From NCBI RefSeq assembly GCF_003999995.1, contig NZ_RJAD01000001.1, positions 868,001 through 932,000 of the forward strand: a stretch of DNA of 64,000 bases, in the 5' to 3' direction. The notes beneath the pieces are model-generated. The model saw only the letters and a list, made by a program, of their open reading frames with translations. It was not told the DNA's origin and searched no databases. The translations under genes were made by a program, and so were the position numbers. The DNA is from Microbacterium sulfonylureivorans. Lineage in GTDB: Bacteria; Actinomycetota; Actinomycetes; Actinomycetales; Microbacteriaceae. Within the stretch, counting starts at the first letter, position 1. Every line of letters starts with the position of its first letter. This document shows positions 53,918 to 62,733 of this stretch, piece by piece.

Positions 53918-54915
53918 TGCACGCACGCAGCCTGAGCTTCCCTGCGCCGGGCGAGATCGAGATCCTCGCCGCGGAGGTCGACCCGCCCGGTTCCGGCCAG
54001 CTCCGCTGCGCCGCGGAGGTCTCGCTCGTGAGCGTCGGCACGGAGCTGACCTGCCTGCGCGGGCAGTTCGATCCGCGGACGTTCTGGGAGGAATGGGTGC
54101 AGTATCCGTTCGCTCCCGGCTACTCGATGGTCTCGCGTGTCGAGTCGGTCGGGCCGGAGGTGACGGCCTTCCGCCCCGGAGACCGTGTGTTCTCCTTCAC
54201 GCCGCACGCGGAGGCGTTCCTCACTGCCGCGCGTGACGTGGTCCCGATACCCGACGGCGTCCCGGATGACCATGCGGCGTGGGCATCGCTCGCTGTCACG
54301 ACGCAGTGGGCCCTGCGGCGCGCGGGCTTCGCCTTCGGCGAGACGGCGGCGGTCATCGGCCTCGGCCTGCTCGGGCAGCTGCTCGTGCGCTATCTGCGCA
54401 TCGCCGGCGCCCGCCGGATCGTCGCGATCGACACCGACGCCGACCGGCTAGCTCTCGCGGTCGCCGGGGGCGCCGATGAAGTCCTGTCGATGACCGTAGC
54501 CGACGCCGTCGAAACCCTCCGAGGCTCCTTCGACGTCGTGCTCGATGTGACGGGGCACCCCGCTGCCTTGGCCGGCGCATCCGAGCTGGTGCGGCCGCTG
54601 GGCAGGCTGGTGCTCGTGGGCGACGCTCCGCGTCCGAGCCTGCAGCACCTCGGCCCACGCATCGTCGCCGACGGCATCTCGATCATCGGCGTGCACGCCG
54701 GGACCGCGGCGGAGATGCCGACACCCGCCGATCCCTGGAGCACGGCCGCGATGCTCGCGGTCTTCTTCCAGTACGTCGTGGACAGGCGGATGGATCTGTC
54801 CGCGCTCACGACCCACCGCGTGACGCTGGAGGGCGCACCCGAGCTGTATCGGGCGCTAGAGCGCGACCGCACCGCCCACCTCGGGGTGCTCATCGATTGG
54901 GGAGACCGGAGATGA
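53917..54915 (+). CDS. MDR-family dehydrogenase lacking the structural zinc loop
   Basis: 332 residues. LVSVGTELTCLRGQF, FAPGYSMVSRVESVGPEV and the Rossmann motif GLGLLGQLLVRYLRIAGARRIVAID are present. The four-Cys structural zinc loop of classical alcohol dehydrogenases is missing, as in BchC/threonine-dehydrogenase-like sugar-dehydrogenase subgroups often found next to Gfo/Idh/MocA genes. TGATG overlap with the gene before and ATGA overlap with the one after. Substrate unknown. Confidence 0.88.
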   Translation: MHARSLSFPAPGEIEILAAEVDPPGSGQLRCAAEVSLVSVGTELTCLRGQFDPRTFWEEWVQYPFAPGYSMVSRVESVGPEVTAFRPGDRVFSFTPHAEAFLTAARDVVPIPDGVPDDHAAWASLAVTTQWALRRAGFAFGETAAVIGLGLLGQLLVRYLRIAGARRIVAIDTDADRLALAVAGGADEVLSMTVADAVETLRGSFDVVLDVTGHPAALAGASELVRPLGRLVLVGDAPRPSLQHLGPRIVADGISIIGVHAGTAAEMPTPADPWSTAAMLAVFFQYVVDRRMDLSALTTHRVTLEGAPELYRALERDRTAHLGVLIDWGDRR

Positions 54916-55913
54916 CCGACGTCATTCGATGGGGTGTGCTGGGCGTGGCGGGCATCAACGCAGCCATGGTTCCGGCGATCCGCGCTTGCCCTGGCGCAGA
55001 GCTTCTGGGCGTCGCCAGTCGCAACGAGGGGCGGGCTCGAGACGTCGCCGCGACCGAGCGCCTCGACCCGTACGTCGGGTACGACGCTCTGCTGACGGAC
55101 CCCAAGGTCGACGCCGTCTACCTGCCCACTCCGAACGCACAGCACGCTCTGTGGACGCTGCGGGCCGTCGCCGCGGGCAAGCACGTCCTGTGCGAGAAGC
55201 CCCTCGCCGTCACCGCGAGCGAGGCCAGGGAGATGGCGGATGCCGCGGCCGCGGCCGGTGTGCACCTCGCCGAGGCGTTCATGTACGCGCATCATCCGCG
55301 CTACCACCTCGTCCGGCGCCTGATCGCGGACGGCACCATCGGCGACATCCGCTCGATCCACGTGACGTTCACCTTCGATGCGTCCGGCGAGCTCGGCCAC
55401 TCCGGATTCCAGGGAGCTCCTGGCAGCGGGGCGATCTACGACGTCGGATGCTACGCAGTGCACGTGGCCCGTACCCTGATCGGCGCCGAGCCGGAGGCAG
55501 TCACCGCCCATGCGATGAGCTCCGCCGTCCATGGCGACATCGACATGAGCACCTCGCTGCTCCTCGAGTTTCCCGGCGGCGTCGGCGCAACCGCGCAGCT
55601 GGGAATGTGGAATGGCGATCGTGACACGGTCACCGTCATCGGGTCCCGAGGCTGGATCGAGATCCCCCGCGCGTTCCTCTGCTCTGCCACGGATGACGCC
55701 GGCATCGTCCTGGGCGAAGGGGACGACTCACGGGTGATCGCGGTGCCGCCGGCCGATCACTACGCCCTCCAGGTCGCGTGCTTCGACGCCGCGGTGCGTG
55801 GCGACGGCGAGCTGCTGTTCCCCATCGACGATGCGATCCACCAGGCGGTCGTCCTCGAGGCGGCCACCCGCTCGTGGCGAGAGCGCGTGAGGGTGCCGAT
55901 CAGCGGGAGCTGA
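54912..55913 (+). CDS. Second Gfo/Idh/MocA-family oxidoreductase
   Basis: 333 residues from the ATG at 54912. WGVLGVAGINAAMVPAI opens the Rossmann fold, CEKPLAV carries the catalytic Lys, GAIYDVGCYAVHVAR the His/Tyr motif region, and HHPRYHLVRRLIADGTIGDIRSIHVTFTF is typical. It is the last gene of the ROK operon. Its 3' end overlaps by 14 bp the convergent GH84 gene. Confidence 0.9.
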   Translation: MTDVIRWGVLGVAGINAAMVPAIRACPGAELLGVASRNEGRARDVAATERLDPYVGYDALLTDPKVDAVYLPTPNAQHALWTLRAVAAGKHVLCEKPLAVTASEAREMADAAAAAGVHLAEAFMYAHHPRYHLVRRLIADGTIGDIRSIHVTFTFDASGELGHSGFQGAPGSGAIYDVGCYAVHVARTLIGAEPEAVTAHAMSSAVHGDIDMSTSLLLEFPGGVGATAQLGMWNGDRDTVTVIGSRGWIEIPRAFLCSATDDAGIVLGEGDDSRVIAVPPADHYALQVACFDAAVRGDGELLFPIDDAIHQAVVLEAATRSWRERVRVPISGS

Positions 55914-57237
55914 ACTCGCCGACGATGTCGGAGAGGAACATGTCGACCCGATCGCCGAAGGCGCGAAGACCCGTCGACCGCAGTCCCTGCAGCCGTGCGA
56001 AGACGGCGTCCCGCTCGGCGCCGATCACCTCGGGCGGCCCGCCCGAGCCGGAAGCATCGAGACTGTCGACGGCAACGATGAGGGCGTCGATCCCCCGCGT
56101 GTACTGCTCGATCCAGGGCGCGATCTCCGCGCCGAGCGCCGCGTTGTCGAGCCGCCTCATCCGGTCCGCCACACCGGCCAGCCGCTGAAGCTCCGCTCGC
56201 AGCTCGGAGACGGCGGCTGCCCGGTCGTCGAATTCGTACCGGAACGCGAAGCGGTCGAGCGTGTCGCCCAGCCGTGGTGCGTCGTCCGTGCACAGCGCCG
56301 ACCCGCGGAAGGCATCCGCGAACTCGCGGAAGTCCGCCGCATCCCGGGCGCCGCTGACTCGACCGAGCGCGGCATCCCAGCTCTTCTCGGGATCGAAGCC
56401 CTCCGGGTCTCGGCAGAAGTCGGCGACGCCGGCGAGCGCGATCTTGGACGCCTCGGCGAGCGGCATGGGGTTGGCGATGATTCCGGCCGCAGCCTCGCTG
56501 AGGCGAGGATCCCGCCCGAGATAGGGCCCGATGTGGAGTTCGCCGGTCATCGCCACATCGTTCACCGGGAAGTTGTCCCAATAGAGGGGTCGGCGACCGG
56601 TCGCGCGGGCGAAGACGTCGGCGTCGGCGGCATCCAGCTCCGGCGAGCAGATCGCACGGCCCGTCCAGAACAGGCGCGTGTGCGGGTGCAGGCCCGAACC
56701 CAGCGCCGCGATGTACGGCTCGTCCCCGCGGCCGCAGTACAGCGTCGGGCAGACCGTCAGCCTGCTTCCGCCGGCGCTGTCGAGCGCGCGCTCGAGCGAG
56801 CGGACCAGGGAGAGCTGAGCCGCCACGAGGTCGGGGAAAGCCGCCACGTCGCCGGGGTGCTGGAGGCGCCAGGGGATGTCGTCGAGGAACAGCGCGACAT
56901 CGGTGATGCCGAGTTCGCGGACGGAGTCGAGCTTCGCGTGGACCGCCGCGGTATCGTCCGGCTCTGCGTACCGCATCGACAGGCCCGGGGACAGCCCGTA
57001 GGAGAGGGAGATCTCTGCCGCCCGCGCGCGATCGGTGAGGATCTGCAGTTCGTCGGCCGCCGCGCGGTCATAGGGCTCGCGCCAGCGACGACGTGTGAAG
57101 GGATCGTCCTTCGGCGAGTACACATAGGTGTTCATGCCGATCTCGGCGATGAAATCGACCATGTCCAGGCGCTGGTCGGTGGTCCACGGACGGCCATAGA
57201 AGCCTTCGACGATGCCCTTGGTCTCGATCCCGCTCAC
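55900..57237 (-). CDS. Intracellular GH84 beta-N-acetylglucosaminidase
   Basis: 445 residues, GTG start overlapping the SIS-protein stop. The GH84 signature is TKGIVEGFYGRPW at the N-terminus, then NTYVYSPKDDPFTRRRW, then the catalytic double Asp in DVALFLDDIPWRL, with a C-terminal helical domain. Compared with bacterial secreted GH84 enzymes (600-1600 residues) there is no signal peptide, GH84N or sugar-binding module, so it is a minimal cytoplasmic version. It releases GlcNAc from imported beta-GlcNAc oligosaccharides (substrate-assisted mechanism of the family). Confidence 0.92.
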   Translation of the reverse strand: MSGIETKGIVEGFYGRPWTTDQRLDMVDFIAEIGMNTYVYSPKDDPFTRRRWREPYDRAAADELQILTDRARAAEISLSYGLSPGLSMRYAEPDDTAAVHAKLDSVRELGITDVALFLDDIPWRLQHPGDVAAFPDLVAAQLSLVRSLERALDSAGGSRLTVCPTLYCGRGDEPYIAALGSGLHPHTRLFWTGRAICSPELDAADADVFARATGRRPLYWDNFPVNDVAMTGELHIGPYLGRDPRLSEAAAGIIANPMPLAEASKIALAGVADFCRDPEGFDPEKSWDAALGRVSGARDAADFREFADAFRGSALCTDDAPRLGDTLDRFAFRYEFDDRAAAVSELRAELQRLAGVADRMRRLDNAALGAEIAPWIEQYTRGIDALIVAVDSLDASGSGGPPEVIGAERDAVFARLQGLRSTGLRAFGDRVDMFLSDIVGEFSSR

Positions 57238-57995
57238 AGCGATCGCACCCGGGAGCGATAGCGGGCGACGGCCTCGACGTTGAGCGCGTCGCCGCCGGGG
57301 ATGTTGCTCGAGGTGAACACGGCGGGGACGCTGCCCGAGGCCACCGCGATGGCAGACGCTTCGATGGCGATCGCGTGGAGGATCGCGGCCCCCGTGACGG
57401 TCGAGGTCGGCCCCATCGGCGCTGGGATGCTGGGCACCGCCGTGGCGGCGTCGCCCGCCGTCCCGAGGTTGTCGATGACGATGTCGGCGAGCTCGAGCAG
57501 ACCCGGCGAGTGTGCCACGGCGGCCGTGGACTCCGCGTGAGCGCGACTGAGGATGCCGATGACGGTCAGCCCCCGAGCCTGCGCGGCGCGCGCCAGTTCG
57601 ATCGCGACCTGATTGCGGCTCGAGTTGGAGACGAGGATGAACGTGTCATCGGGCCCGGGATCGATGTCGGCGAAGACGGCGTCGCCGATCCCGGCAGTCC
57701 GCTCCAGCGCGGTGGACAGGACGGCGTTCCCGTGCAGCATCAGCGATTCGACGAGCACCGGGTCGACAGCGGCCAGGCCGCCGGCACGGTAGAAGGCCTC
57801 CAGCGCCAGCATGTGCGAATGCCCCGACCCGAAGATGTGCACGAGCCCGTCACGCATAAGGGTGCGCGCGACCGCACGACCAGCCACGGCCAGAGACTCG
57901 TGCTGCTCGTCCGCCAGTCGCGCGAGGAGCGATGCGGCGTGGGCGAGATAGCTCGCAGCCGGCGCCGAGAGCGCCTCGGCGTTCTGATCGATCAT
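57234..57995 (-). CDS. SIS-domain sugar-phosphate isomerase or binding protein
   Basis: 253 residues from the ATG at 57995, which overlaps the kinase stop by 4 bp and has GGAGAG upstream. LVHIFGSGHSHMLALEAFYRAGGL is the SIS phosphate loop (GSGHS), and FILVSNSSRNQVAIELARAAQARG is the second SIS strand-helix. It resembles the single-SIS proteins (DUF2529-like) found with GlcNAc utilisation genes. It is cytoplasmic and acts on an amino-sugar phosphate. Whether it is an isomerase, a deacetylase partner or a regulator is open. Confidence 0.85.
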   Translation of the reverse strand: MIDQNAEALSAPAASYLAHAASLLARLADEQHESLAVAGRAVARTLMRDGLVHIFGSGHSHMLALEAFYRAGGLAAVDPVLVESLMLHGNAVLSTALERTAGIGDAVFADIDPGPDDTFILVSNSSRNQVAIELARAAQARGLTVIGILSRAHAESTAAVAHSPGLLELADIVIDNLGTAGDAATAVPSIPAPMGPTSTVTGAAILHAIAIEASAIAVASGSVPAVFTSSNIPGGDALNVEAVARYRSRVRSL

Positions 57996-58927
57996 GGGGC
58001 TCTCCATCCGGTCATGTGGTGATCGTAGGCGTCCCCCAGCGTCTCGGTCACGAGCGCCCACGCGCCGTCGAGGGGATCGCCCGCGGCAGGGGCGATCTCA
58101 CGCTCACCATCGTGCGCGAACCGCGCCTCCAGCTGCGCGCGCAGCGGCGTGCCCGGCGCCACCAGCCTGCCGCTCATCGCGATCCGCACCGGCCGGGTCG
58201 ACACCACTGCAGAAGCGGCGCGCGCCGTGCGAGCAAGCTCGTCCGCGGCCTCGTCCACGATGGCCAGGGCGACGGCATCGCCGCCGCGCGCGGCATCCAG
58301 CACGTCGACGGCGAACGCTGCAATCGAGGCCACAGGGCGCGGAAGCGAATGCAGGCGCGCAGCCAGTCCGGCCTCGACGCCGAACCGCGCCCTGCAGGCC
58401 TCGGAGAGCGAGGTCGGTCCCGACCTGCCGTCCGCTGCCCGCAGGGCCGCCTCCACTCCGCGGCTCCCGATCCAGAAGCCGCTGCCGGCATCCCCGAGGA
58501 GGAATCCGTCGCCATCCACGAGGCGGAACCCGTCGACGCCGGGATCGAAGCCGATGCAGGCGATGCCCGTTCCGACGGTGAGAACCACACCGGCAGCGCC
58601 GGAGAAGGCGCCCGCGTGCGCCGTCAAGGCGTCCGCGGCAACCGACACCCGCTCGGCGCCGAGCGCAAGGCCGACGCGAGCGGCCAGCTCTTCGCGCTCG
58701 CTCGAAGAAGCCGGCAGGGTCGTCAGGCCGAGCACCATGTGGCGGATCGCCGGGATACCGCCGGGGAGGTGGGTGAGGCAGCGGCGGATGCGGTCGATCA
58801 GGCCCTCTCCGAGGTCGCCCTCGAGTCGCCCCAGGCCCTCCACGACGACGGGTTCCGCAGCTCCGGTGACGCGCACCCGGATCCCCGTCTGACCGCCGTC
58901 GACGGCGACATCCACCGCGGCCGTCAT
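57992..58927 (-). CDS. BadF/BadG-type amino-sugar kinase (second in the regulon)
   Basis: 311 residues from the ATG at 58927; the longer frame upstream lies against the GNAT gene. DVAVDGGQTGIRVRV is the phosphate-1 loop, VVLTVGTGIACIGFDP the phosphate-2 loop, and GDAGSGFWIGSRGVEAAL is the conserved domain-II segment. The order kinase, SIS protein, GH84 suggests a linear route: GH84 releases GlcNAc, this kinase makes GlcNAc-6-P, and the SIS protein acts next. Confidence 0.88.
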   Translation of the reverse strand: MTAAVDVAVDGGQTGIRVRVTGAAEPVVVEGLGRLEGDLGEGLIDRIRRCLTHLPGGIPAIRHMVLGLTTLPASSSEREELAARVGLALGAERVSVAADALTAHAGAFSGAAGVVLTVGTGIACIGFDPGVDGFRLVDGDGFLLGDAGSGFWIGSRGVEAALRAADGRSGPTSLSEACRARFGVEAGLAARLHSLPRPVASIAAFAVDVLDAARGGDAVALAIVDEAADELARTARAASAVVSTRPVRIAMSGRLVAPGTPLRAQLEARFAHDGEREIAPAAGDPLDGAWALVTETLGDAYDHHMTGWRAP

Positions 58928-58977
58928 GCCGCTCTCACTACTGTGGAGAGCGCATCGACGAGATGGGATGAGGGCCG

Positions 58978-59580
58978 ATGGGAATCCGCCGGGCGCGCAA
59001 GGCCGACACCGACGACCTCTACGCCGTGTGCCTGGGCACCGGCGCCGATGGGACTGACGCGAGCGATCTCTACGACGATCCCCGCCTGCTCGGAGAGGTG
59101 TTCGTCGGCCCCTACCTGCGCCACTCCCCCGACTTCGCCTGGGCGTACGCCGACGCGGACGACCGCGCACGAGGGTACGTACTCGGCGTCCTCGACACGA
59201 CTTCGTTCGAGAACGTGCTGGCCACCGCATGGTGGCCGGTGCTGCGGGCGCGGCATCCTCTCGTGCCTGAGACGGCGAATCCGCACGATCGGGAGATAGT
59301 CGAGTACCTCCACCACCCGCAGCGGCGGCCCGCCTCGCTTCTGGAGGCCTACCCCTCGCACCTGCACATCGACATGCTCCCCGATGTGCAGGGGGGCGGC
59401 CGAGGCGGCAGGATGCTGGGCACCCTGCTGGACGCCCTCGCCGATGCCGGGTCGCCCGGCGTCCATCTCGGGGTCTCGCCCGCGAACCTCCGCGCCATCG
59501 GCTTCTACGAGCATTTCCGGTTCGAGGCGGAGCCCTCCGCCTCGAGCGCTGATGAGCTCATCATGATCCGCGCGTTGTGA
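58978..59580 (+). CDS. GNAT-family N-acetyltransferase
   Basis: 200 residues from the ATG at 58978, with GAGGG upstream. The acetyl-CoA-binding strand and pyrophosphate loop are in DVQGGGRGGRMLGTLLDALADAG (Q/RxxGxG/A-type). GIRRARKADTDDLYAV is the usual N-terminal helix, and the C-terminus (IGFYEHFRFEAE) completes the fold. It is divergent from the kinase operon with 50 bp between starts. The acceptor could be an amino sugar, given the neighbours, but it is not determinable. Confidence 0.88.
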   Translation: MGIRRARKADTDDLYAVCLGTGADGTDASDLYDDPRLLGEVFVGPYLRHSPDFAWAYADADDRARGYVLGVLDTTSFENVLATAWWPVLRARHPLVPETANPHDREIVEYLHHPQRRPASLLEAYPSHLHIDMLPDVQGGGRGGRMLGTLLDALADAGSPGVHLGVSPANLRAIGFYEHFRFEAEPSASSADELIMIRAL

Positions 59581-59606
59581 CCCGCACGAGCCACGAGCCG
59601 GGAGGA

Positions 59607-60506
59607 TCACTGCACCGAGCCCTCGGTGACGCCGGCGATGACCTGCTTGTGGAAGATCGTGTAGACGACGATCACCGGCAGCGTGATCATCGAGAGCGCG
59701 GCGAACAGCATCGGATAGTCGGTGGCGTGACGTCCCGTGAAGGCGAGCAGCCCGGCAGGGATGGTGCGCAGGTCATCGTCCTGCACGTAGAGCATCGCGA
59801 GGAGGAACTCGTTCCACGCTGAGAGTATCGAGAACACGGCGACCGTCGAGATGCCGGGAGCCATCAGCGGCAGGACGATCTGAACGAGCGTGCGGAAGTC
59901 GCCGGCCCCGTCGACGCGCGCCGCCTCGAAGATCTCCTTCGGCATCGAATCGAGGTATGCCTTCAGCAAGAACACCGCGAGCGAGAGCCCGAGGCCCGCG
60001 TACGCGACCATCAGCACCCACCGCGTGTTGAGAAGGTACACCGAGTCGAAGATCCGCGACTGCGCGGTGATGTAGGACTGCACGGGGAGCAGCAGACCCA
60101 GGATGAACGGAGCGAGCAGGAGCGTCTTGCCGCGGAACTCGAACCGGCTGAATGCGTAGGCCGCGGCGAGCGCGCACAGCAGGATGATCGTCACGGCCGA
60201 GGCGGTGACGATGACGCTGTTGAGGACGTAGCCGCCGAGGTTGCCGCGCTCCCATGCCTCCGCCCACGTGCTGAAGTCCGGGACGGCCGGCGGTGAGAAC
60301 GGCGCATCGAATATCTCGCGCTTGCTCTTGAACGACGACATCACCATCCAGCCGAGCGGGACGATGTAGATCAGCGACAGCACGATCATCACGGTGTGGT
60401 ACAGCGTCCTGCTGCCCGCGACGGCGATCGTCCGCCTCGCGCGGCGGCGCTGCAAGGGGCGCTGCTGCGCGAGGGGAGGCGCGGGACGTTCAGTACTCAA
60501 TGTCAT
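59607..60506 (-). CDS. Sugar ABC transporter permease, CUT1 family (MalG-like)
   Basis: 299 residues from the ATG at 60506, which has AAGGG 8 bp upstream and overlaps the partner permease by 17 bp. The first membrane helix is TVMIVLSLIYIVPLGWMVMSSF. The EAA loop is EIFEAARVDGAGDFRTLVQIVLPLM, and the C-terminus ends VIAGVTEGSVQ. It convergently faces the GNAT gene. Confidence 0.93.
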   Translation of the reverse strand: MTLSTERPAPPLAQQRPLQRRRARRTIAVAGSRTLYHTVMIVLSLIYIVPLGWMVMSSFKSKREIFDAPFSPPAVPDFSTWAEAWERGNLGGYVLNSVIVTASAVTIILLCALAAAYAFSRFEFRGKTLLLAPFILGLLLPVQSYITAQSRIFDSVYLLNTRWVLMVAYAGLGLSLAVFLLKAYLDSMPKEIFEAARVDGAGDFRTLVQIVLPLMAPGISTVAVFSILSAWNEFLLAMLYVQDDDLRTIPAGLLAFTGRHATDYPMLFAALSMITLPVIVVYTIFHKQVIAGVTEGSVQ

Positions 60507-61374
60507 TGCTTCCACCCTTCGTGCGCATCCTGACGAGAATGAGCGCGATGCCCACCACGACGACCGTCATGATCGTCGACAGCGCGGCACCGTAGCCGAG
60601 GTCGCGATACCGGAACACGACCTCCACGAGATACGTGGTGATGATCTCCGTCGAGTGGTCGGGCCCGCCGTTGGTCATCACGTAGAACAGATCGAAGCTC
60701 TGGAACGCGCCGGTGATGCACAGCAGCACGGCGACCTCGATCATCGGCCGGATCAGCGGCACTTTGACGCTCCAGAACACCCGCCACTGGCTGGCTCCAT
60801 CCAGCGTCGCGGCCTCAAGGAGATGCTTCGGGATGCGCTGCAGCGCGGCGTAGAAGATCGCCATGTAGAAGCCGGCGTAGATCCAGCCCGAGACGACGGA
60901 GATGGCGAGCAGGGCTGTGTCGGGATCTCCCAGCCACACCCGGGTCAGTCCGTCGAGCCCGGATGCGCGCAACCCGGAGTTGATGAGCCCGATGTCATCG
61001 CTGTAGACGAAGCTCCACAGGATCGCGATCACGATCATCGGCAGGGTGACCGGCACGAAGAACGCGACGCGGTAGAACGTGGTCCGCCGCCCTTGCATCG
61101 TCACGAGGCCCGCCAGCAGCAGCCCGACGACGACCTCGAGCGCGAGTGTCAGCAGGATGTAGACGAAGGTGTTCCGGTAGGCGACCAGGTAGATCTCGTC
61201 CCGGAAGGCGCGGAAGTAGTTGTCGAGACCGACGAACTGGATGGCGTCAGTGCCCGACCAGTTGGCGAAGCTCAGCGCCGTGTTCGCGAGGGCGGGGATG
61301 AGCACGACGAACGCGAACACGAGTATCGCGGGCGCCACGAACAGGTACGGCGACCAGGCGCGGGTGGGTTTCAC
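60490..61374 (-). CDS. Sugar ABC transporter permease, CUT1 family (MalF-like)
   Basis: 294 residues. The first helix (YLFVAPAILVFAFVVLIPAL) is near residue 10, with five more. The EAA loop is LLEAATLDGASQWRVFWSVKVPLI, followed by FYVMTNGGPDHSTEII as in MalF-type proteins. 65 bp separate it from the binding-protein stop. Confidence 0.93.
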   Translation of the reverse strand: MKPTRAWSPYLFVAPAILVFAFVVLIPALANTALSFANWSGTDAIQFVGLDNYFRAFRDEIYLVAYRNTFVYILLTLALEVVVGLLLAGLVTMQGRRTTFYRVAFFVPVTLPMIVIAILWSFVYSDDIGLINSGLRASGLDGLTRVWLGDPDTALLAISVVSGWIYAGFYMAIFYAALQRIPKHLLEAATLDGASQWRVFWSVKVPLIRPMIEVAVLLCITGAFQSFDLFYVMTNGGPDHSTEIITTYLVEVVFRYRDLGYGAALSTIMTVVVVGIALILVRMRTKGGSNDIEY

Positions 61375-61439
61375 AGCAGGACTCCTCGAAACAGTGCGGG
61401 ACGCGACGGGATGTCACCCGTCCCGTCCCGCACCCCTGA

Positions 61440-62720
61440 TCAGTTGGCGGCGTCGATCCGCGACTGCGCGGTGTCGGCGGCTTCCTGCGGTGTCGCCGTG
61501 CCTCCGATCACCGACGCCGCGGCGTCGTAGAACGCGGCAGCGATCTCGATGTCGTGGCCGCTGTCCGCCGGTGCCACGAGTGCGCTCGCGGTGCCCATCA
61601 TCTCGGCGAGGGCGACCGTGCGCGGGTCGGCGTCGACGCCCTTGAACGGGTCGATCGTCATGGGGGCGAGACCTGCCTCGGCCCACATCTTCGTGCCGTC
61701 CTCATCGGCCAGCATCGCGAGGAACTCCAGCGTCTCCTCCTGGTGCGCCGACTTCTCGTTCACCATGAACCCGGTCGAGATGCCCAGCACACTGTCCTGG
61801 TCGCCGGCGCCATCGGAGAAGGCCGGGAGGTTGAAGTAGTCGAAGTTGAGGTCTCCGGCATTCTCGGCAGCATCCGCCATCAGCCAGCTGCCGATCTGGT
61901 GCGTCGCAGCCTTCTGCAGGAAGAACTGCGTCATGGCCTCGTCGTCCGCGAGCGCGTTGATGCTCGGGTTGACGAACGGGGCGAGCTCGGCGAGCTTCTC
62001 GAAGGCCTCGACCATCTCAGGCGAGTTCATCGGCGCCTCGCCGTCCATGACCGCGGAGTACTGCTCCTCGCCGACCATCCGCGACACGATATGCGAGGCG
62101 ACGCTGCCCACCGGCCACTGGTCCTTGTTCCCCTCGACCAAGGGCAGAAGGCCCTCGTCGAGCATGGCCTGGTTGGCGTCGAGGTACTCATCCCACGTCG
62201 TCGGGACGCTGAGGCCGAGATCATCGAAGACATCGGCGTCGTACCAGATGACGTTGGTGACGTCACCGGTCCACGGCACCATGTAGATGCCCGATCCGTC
62301 GACATCCATGTTGTTGAACGCGTTGGCATCGAAGCGTCCCGCGAACAGGTCGCCCTCGAGCGCTTCGCTGAGGTCGGCACCGTCGCCATCGCTGACGTGC
62401 CCGCGCATGCGGGGGCCGGACCACTCGAAGTAGGCGTCCGGAGCCTCTCTGCTCGAGAGCAGAGTCGCGAGGCCGGTGGTCTGGTAGACGTCATCCTCCT
62501 GGATGATGATCTCCACCGTTCGTCCGGGGTACTTCGCTTCGTACTCTTCCTTGAGCACCTCGAAGCCCTGGTCGACAGCATCCCCCGAGGAACCCATGGC
62601 GACCCTGATCGTCACGGCATCCGGGTCGCTGCTGGCTGAGCAGCCGGCGAGAGTTGTCGTGCCGGCGATGGCCACAGCCACGAGCATTGCACCGGACGCG
62701 CGATGAGAGTTGAAGCGCAT
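61440..62720 (-). CDS. Sugar-binding lipoprotein of the ROK-regulated CUT1 transporter
   Basis: 426 residues from the ATG at 62720 with GGAGGAG 4 bp upstream. The lipobox is TTLAGC near residue 22. Family-1 SBP body with IRVAMGSSGDAVDQGFEVLKEEYE, DAYFEWSGPRMRGH and IGSWLMADAAENAG. A ROK-type operator ends 14 bp upstream. This importer likely feeds the GH84/GH4/NagK enzymes with amino-sugar oligosaccharides. No ATPase in the module. Confidence 0.93.
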   Translation of the reverse strand: MRFNSHRASGAMLVAVAIAGTTTLAGCSASSDPDAVTIRVAMGSSGDAVDQGFEVLKEEYEAKYPGRTVEIIIQEDDVYQTTGLATLLSSREAPDAYFEWSGPRMRGHVSDGDGADLSEALEGDLFAGRFDANAFNNMDVDGSGIYMVPWTGDVTNVIWYDADVFDDLGLSVPTTWDEYLDANQAMLDEGLLPLVEGNKDQWPVGSVASHIVSRMVGEEQYSAVMDGEAPMNSPEMVEAFEKLAELAPFVNPSINALADDEAMTQFFLQKAATHQIGSWLMADAAENAGDLNFDYFNLPAFSDGAGDQDSVLGISTGFMVNEKSAHQEETLEFLAMLADEDGTKMWAEAGLAPMTIDPFKGVDADPRTVALAEMMGTASALVAPADSGHDIEIAAAFYDAAASVIGGTATPQEAADTAQSRIDAAN

Positions 62721-62733
62721 GGGCTCCTCCAAG

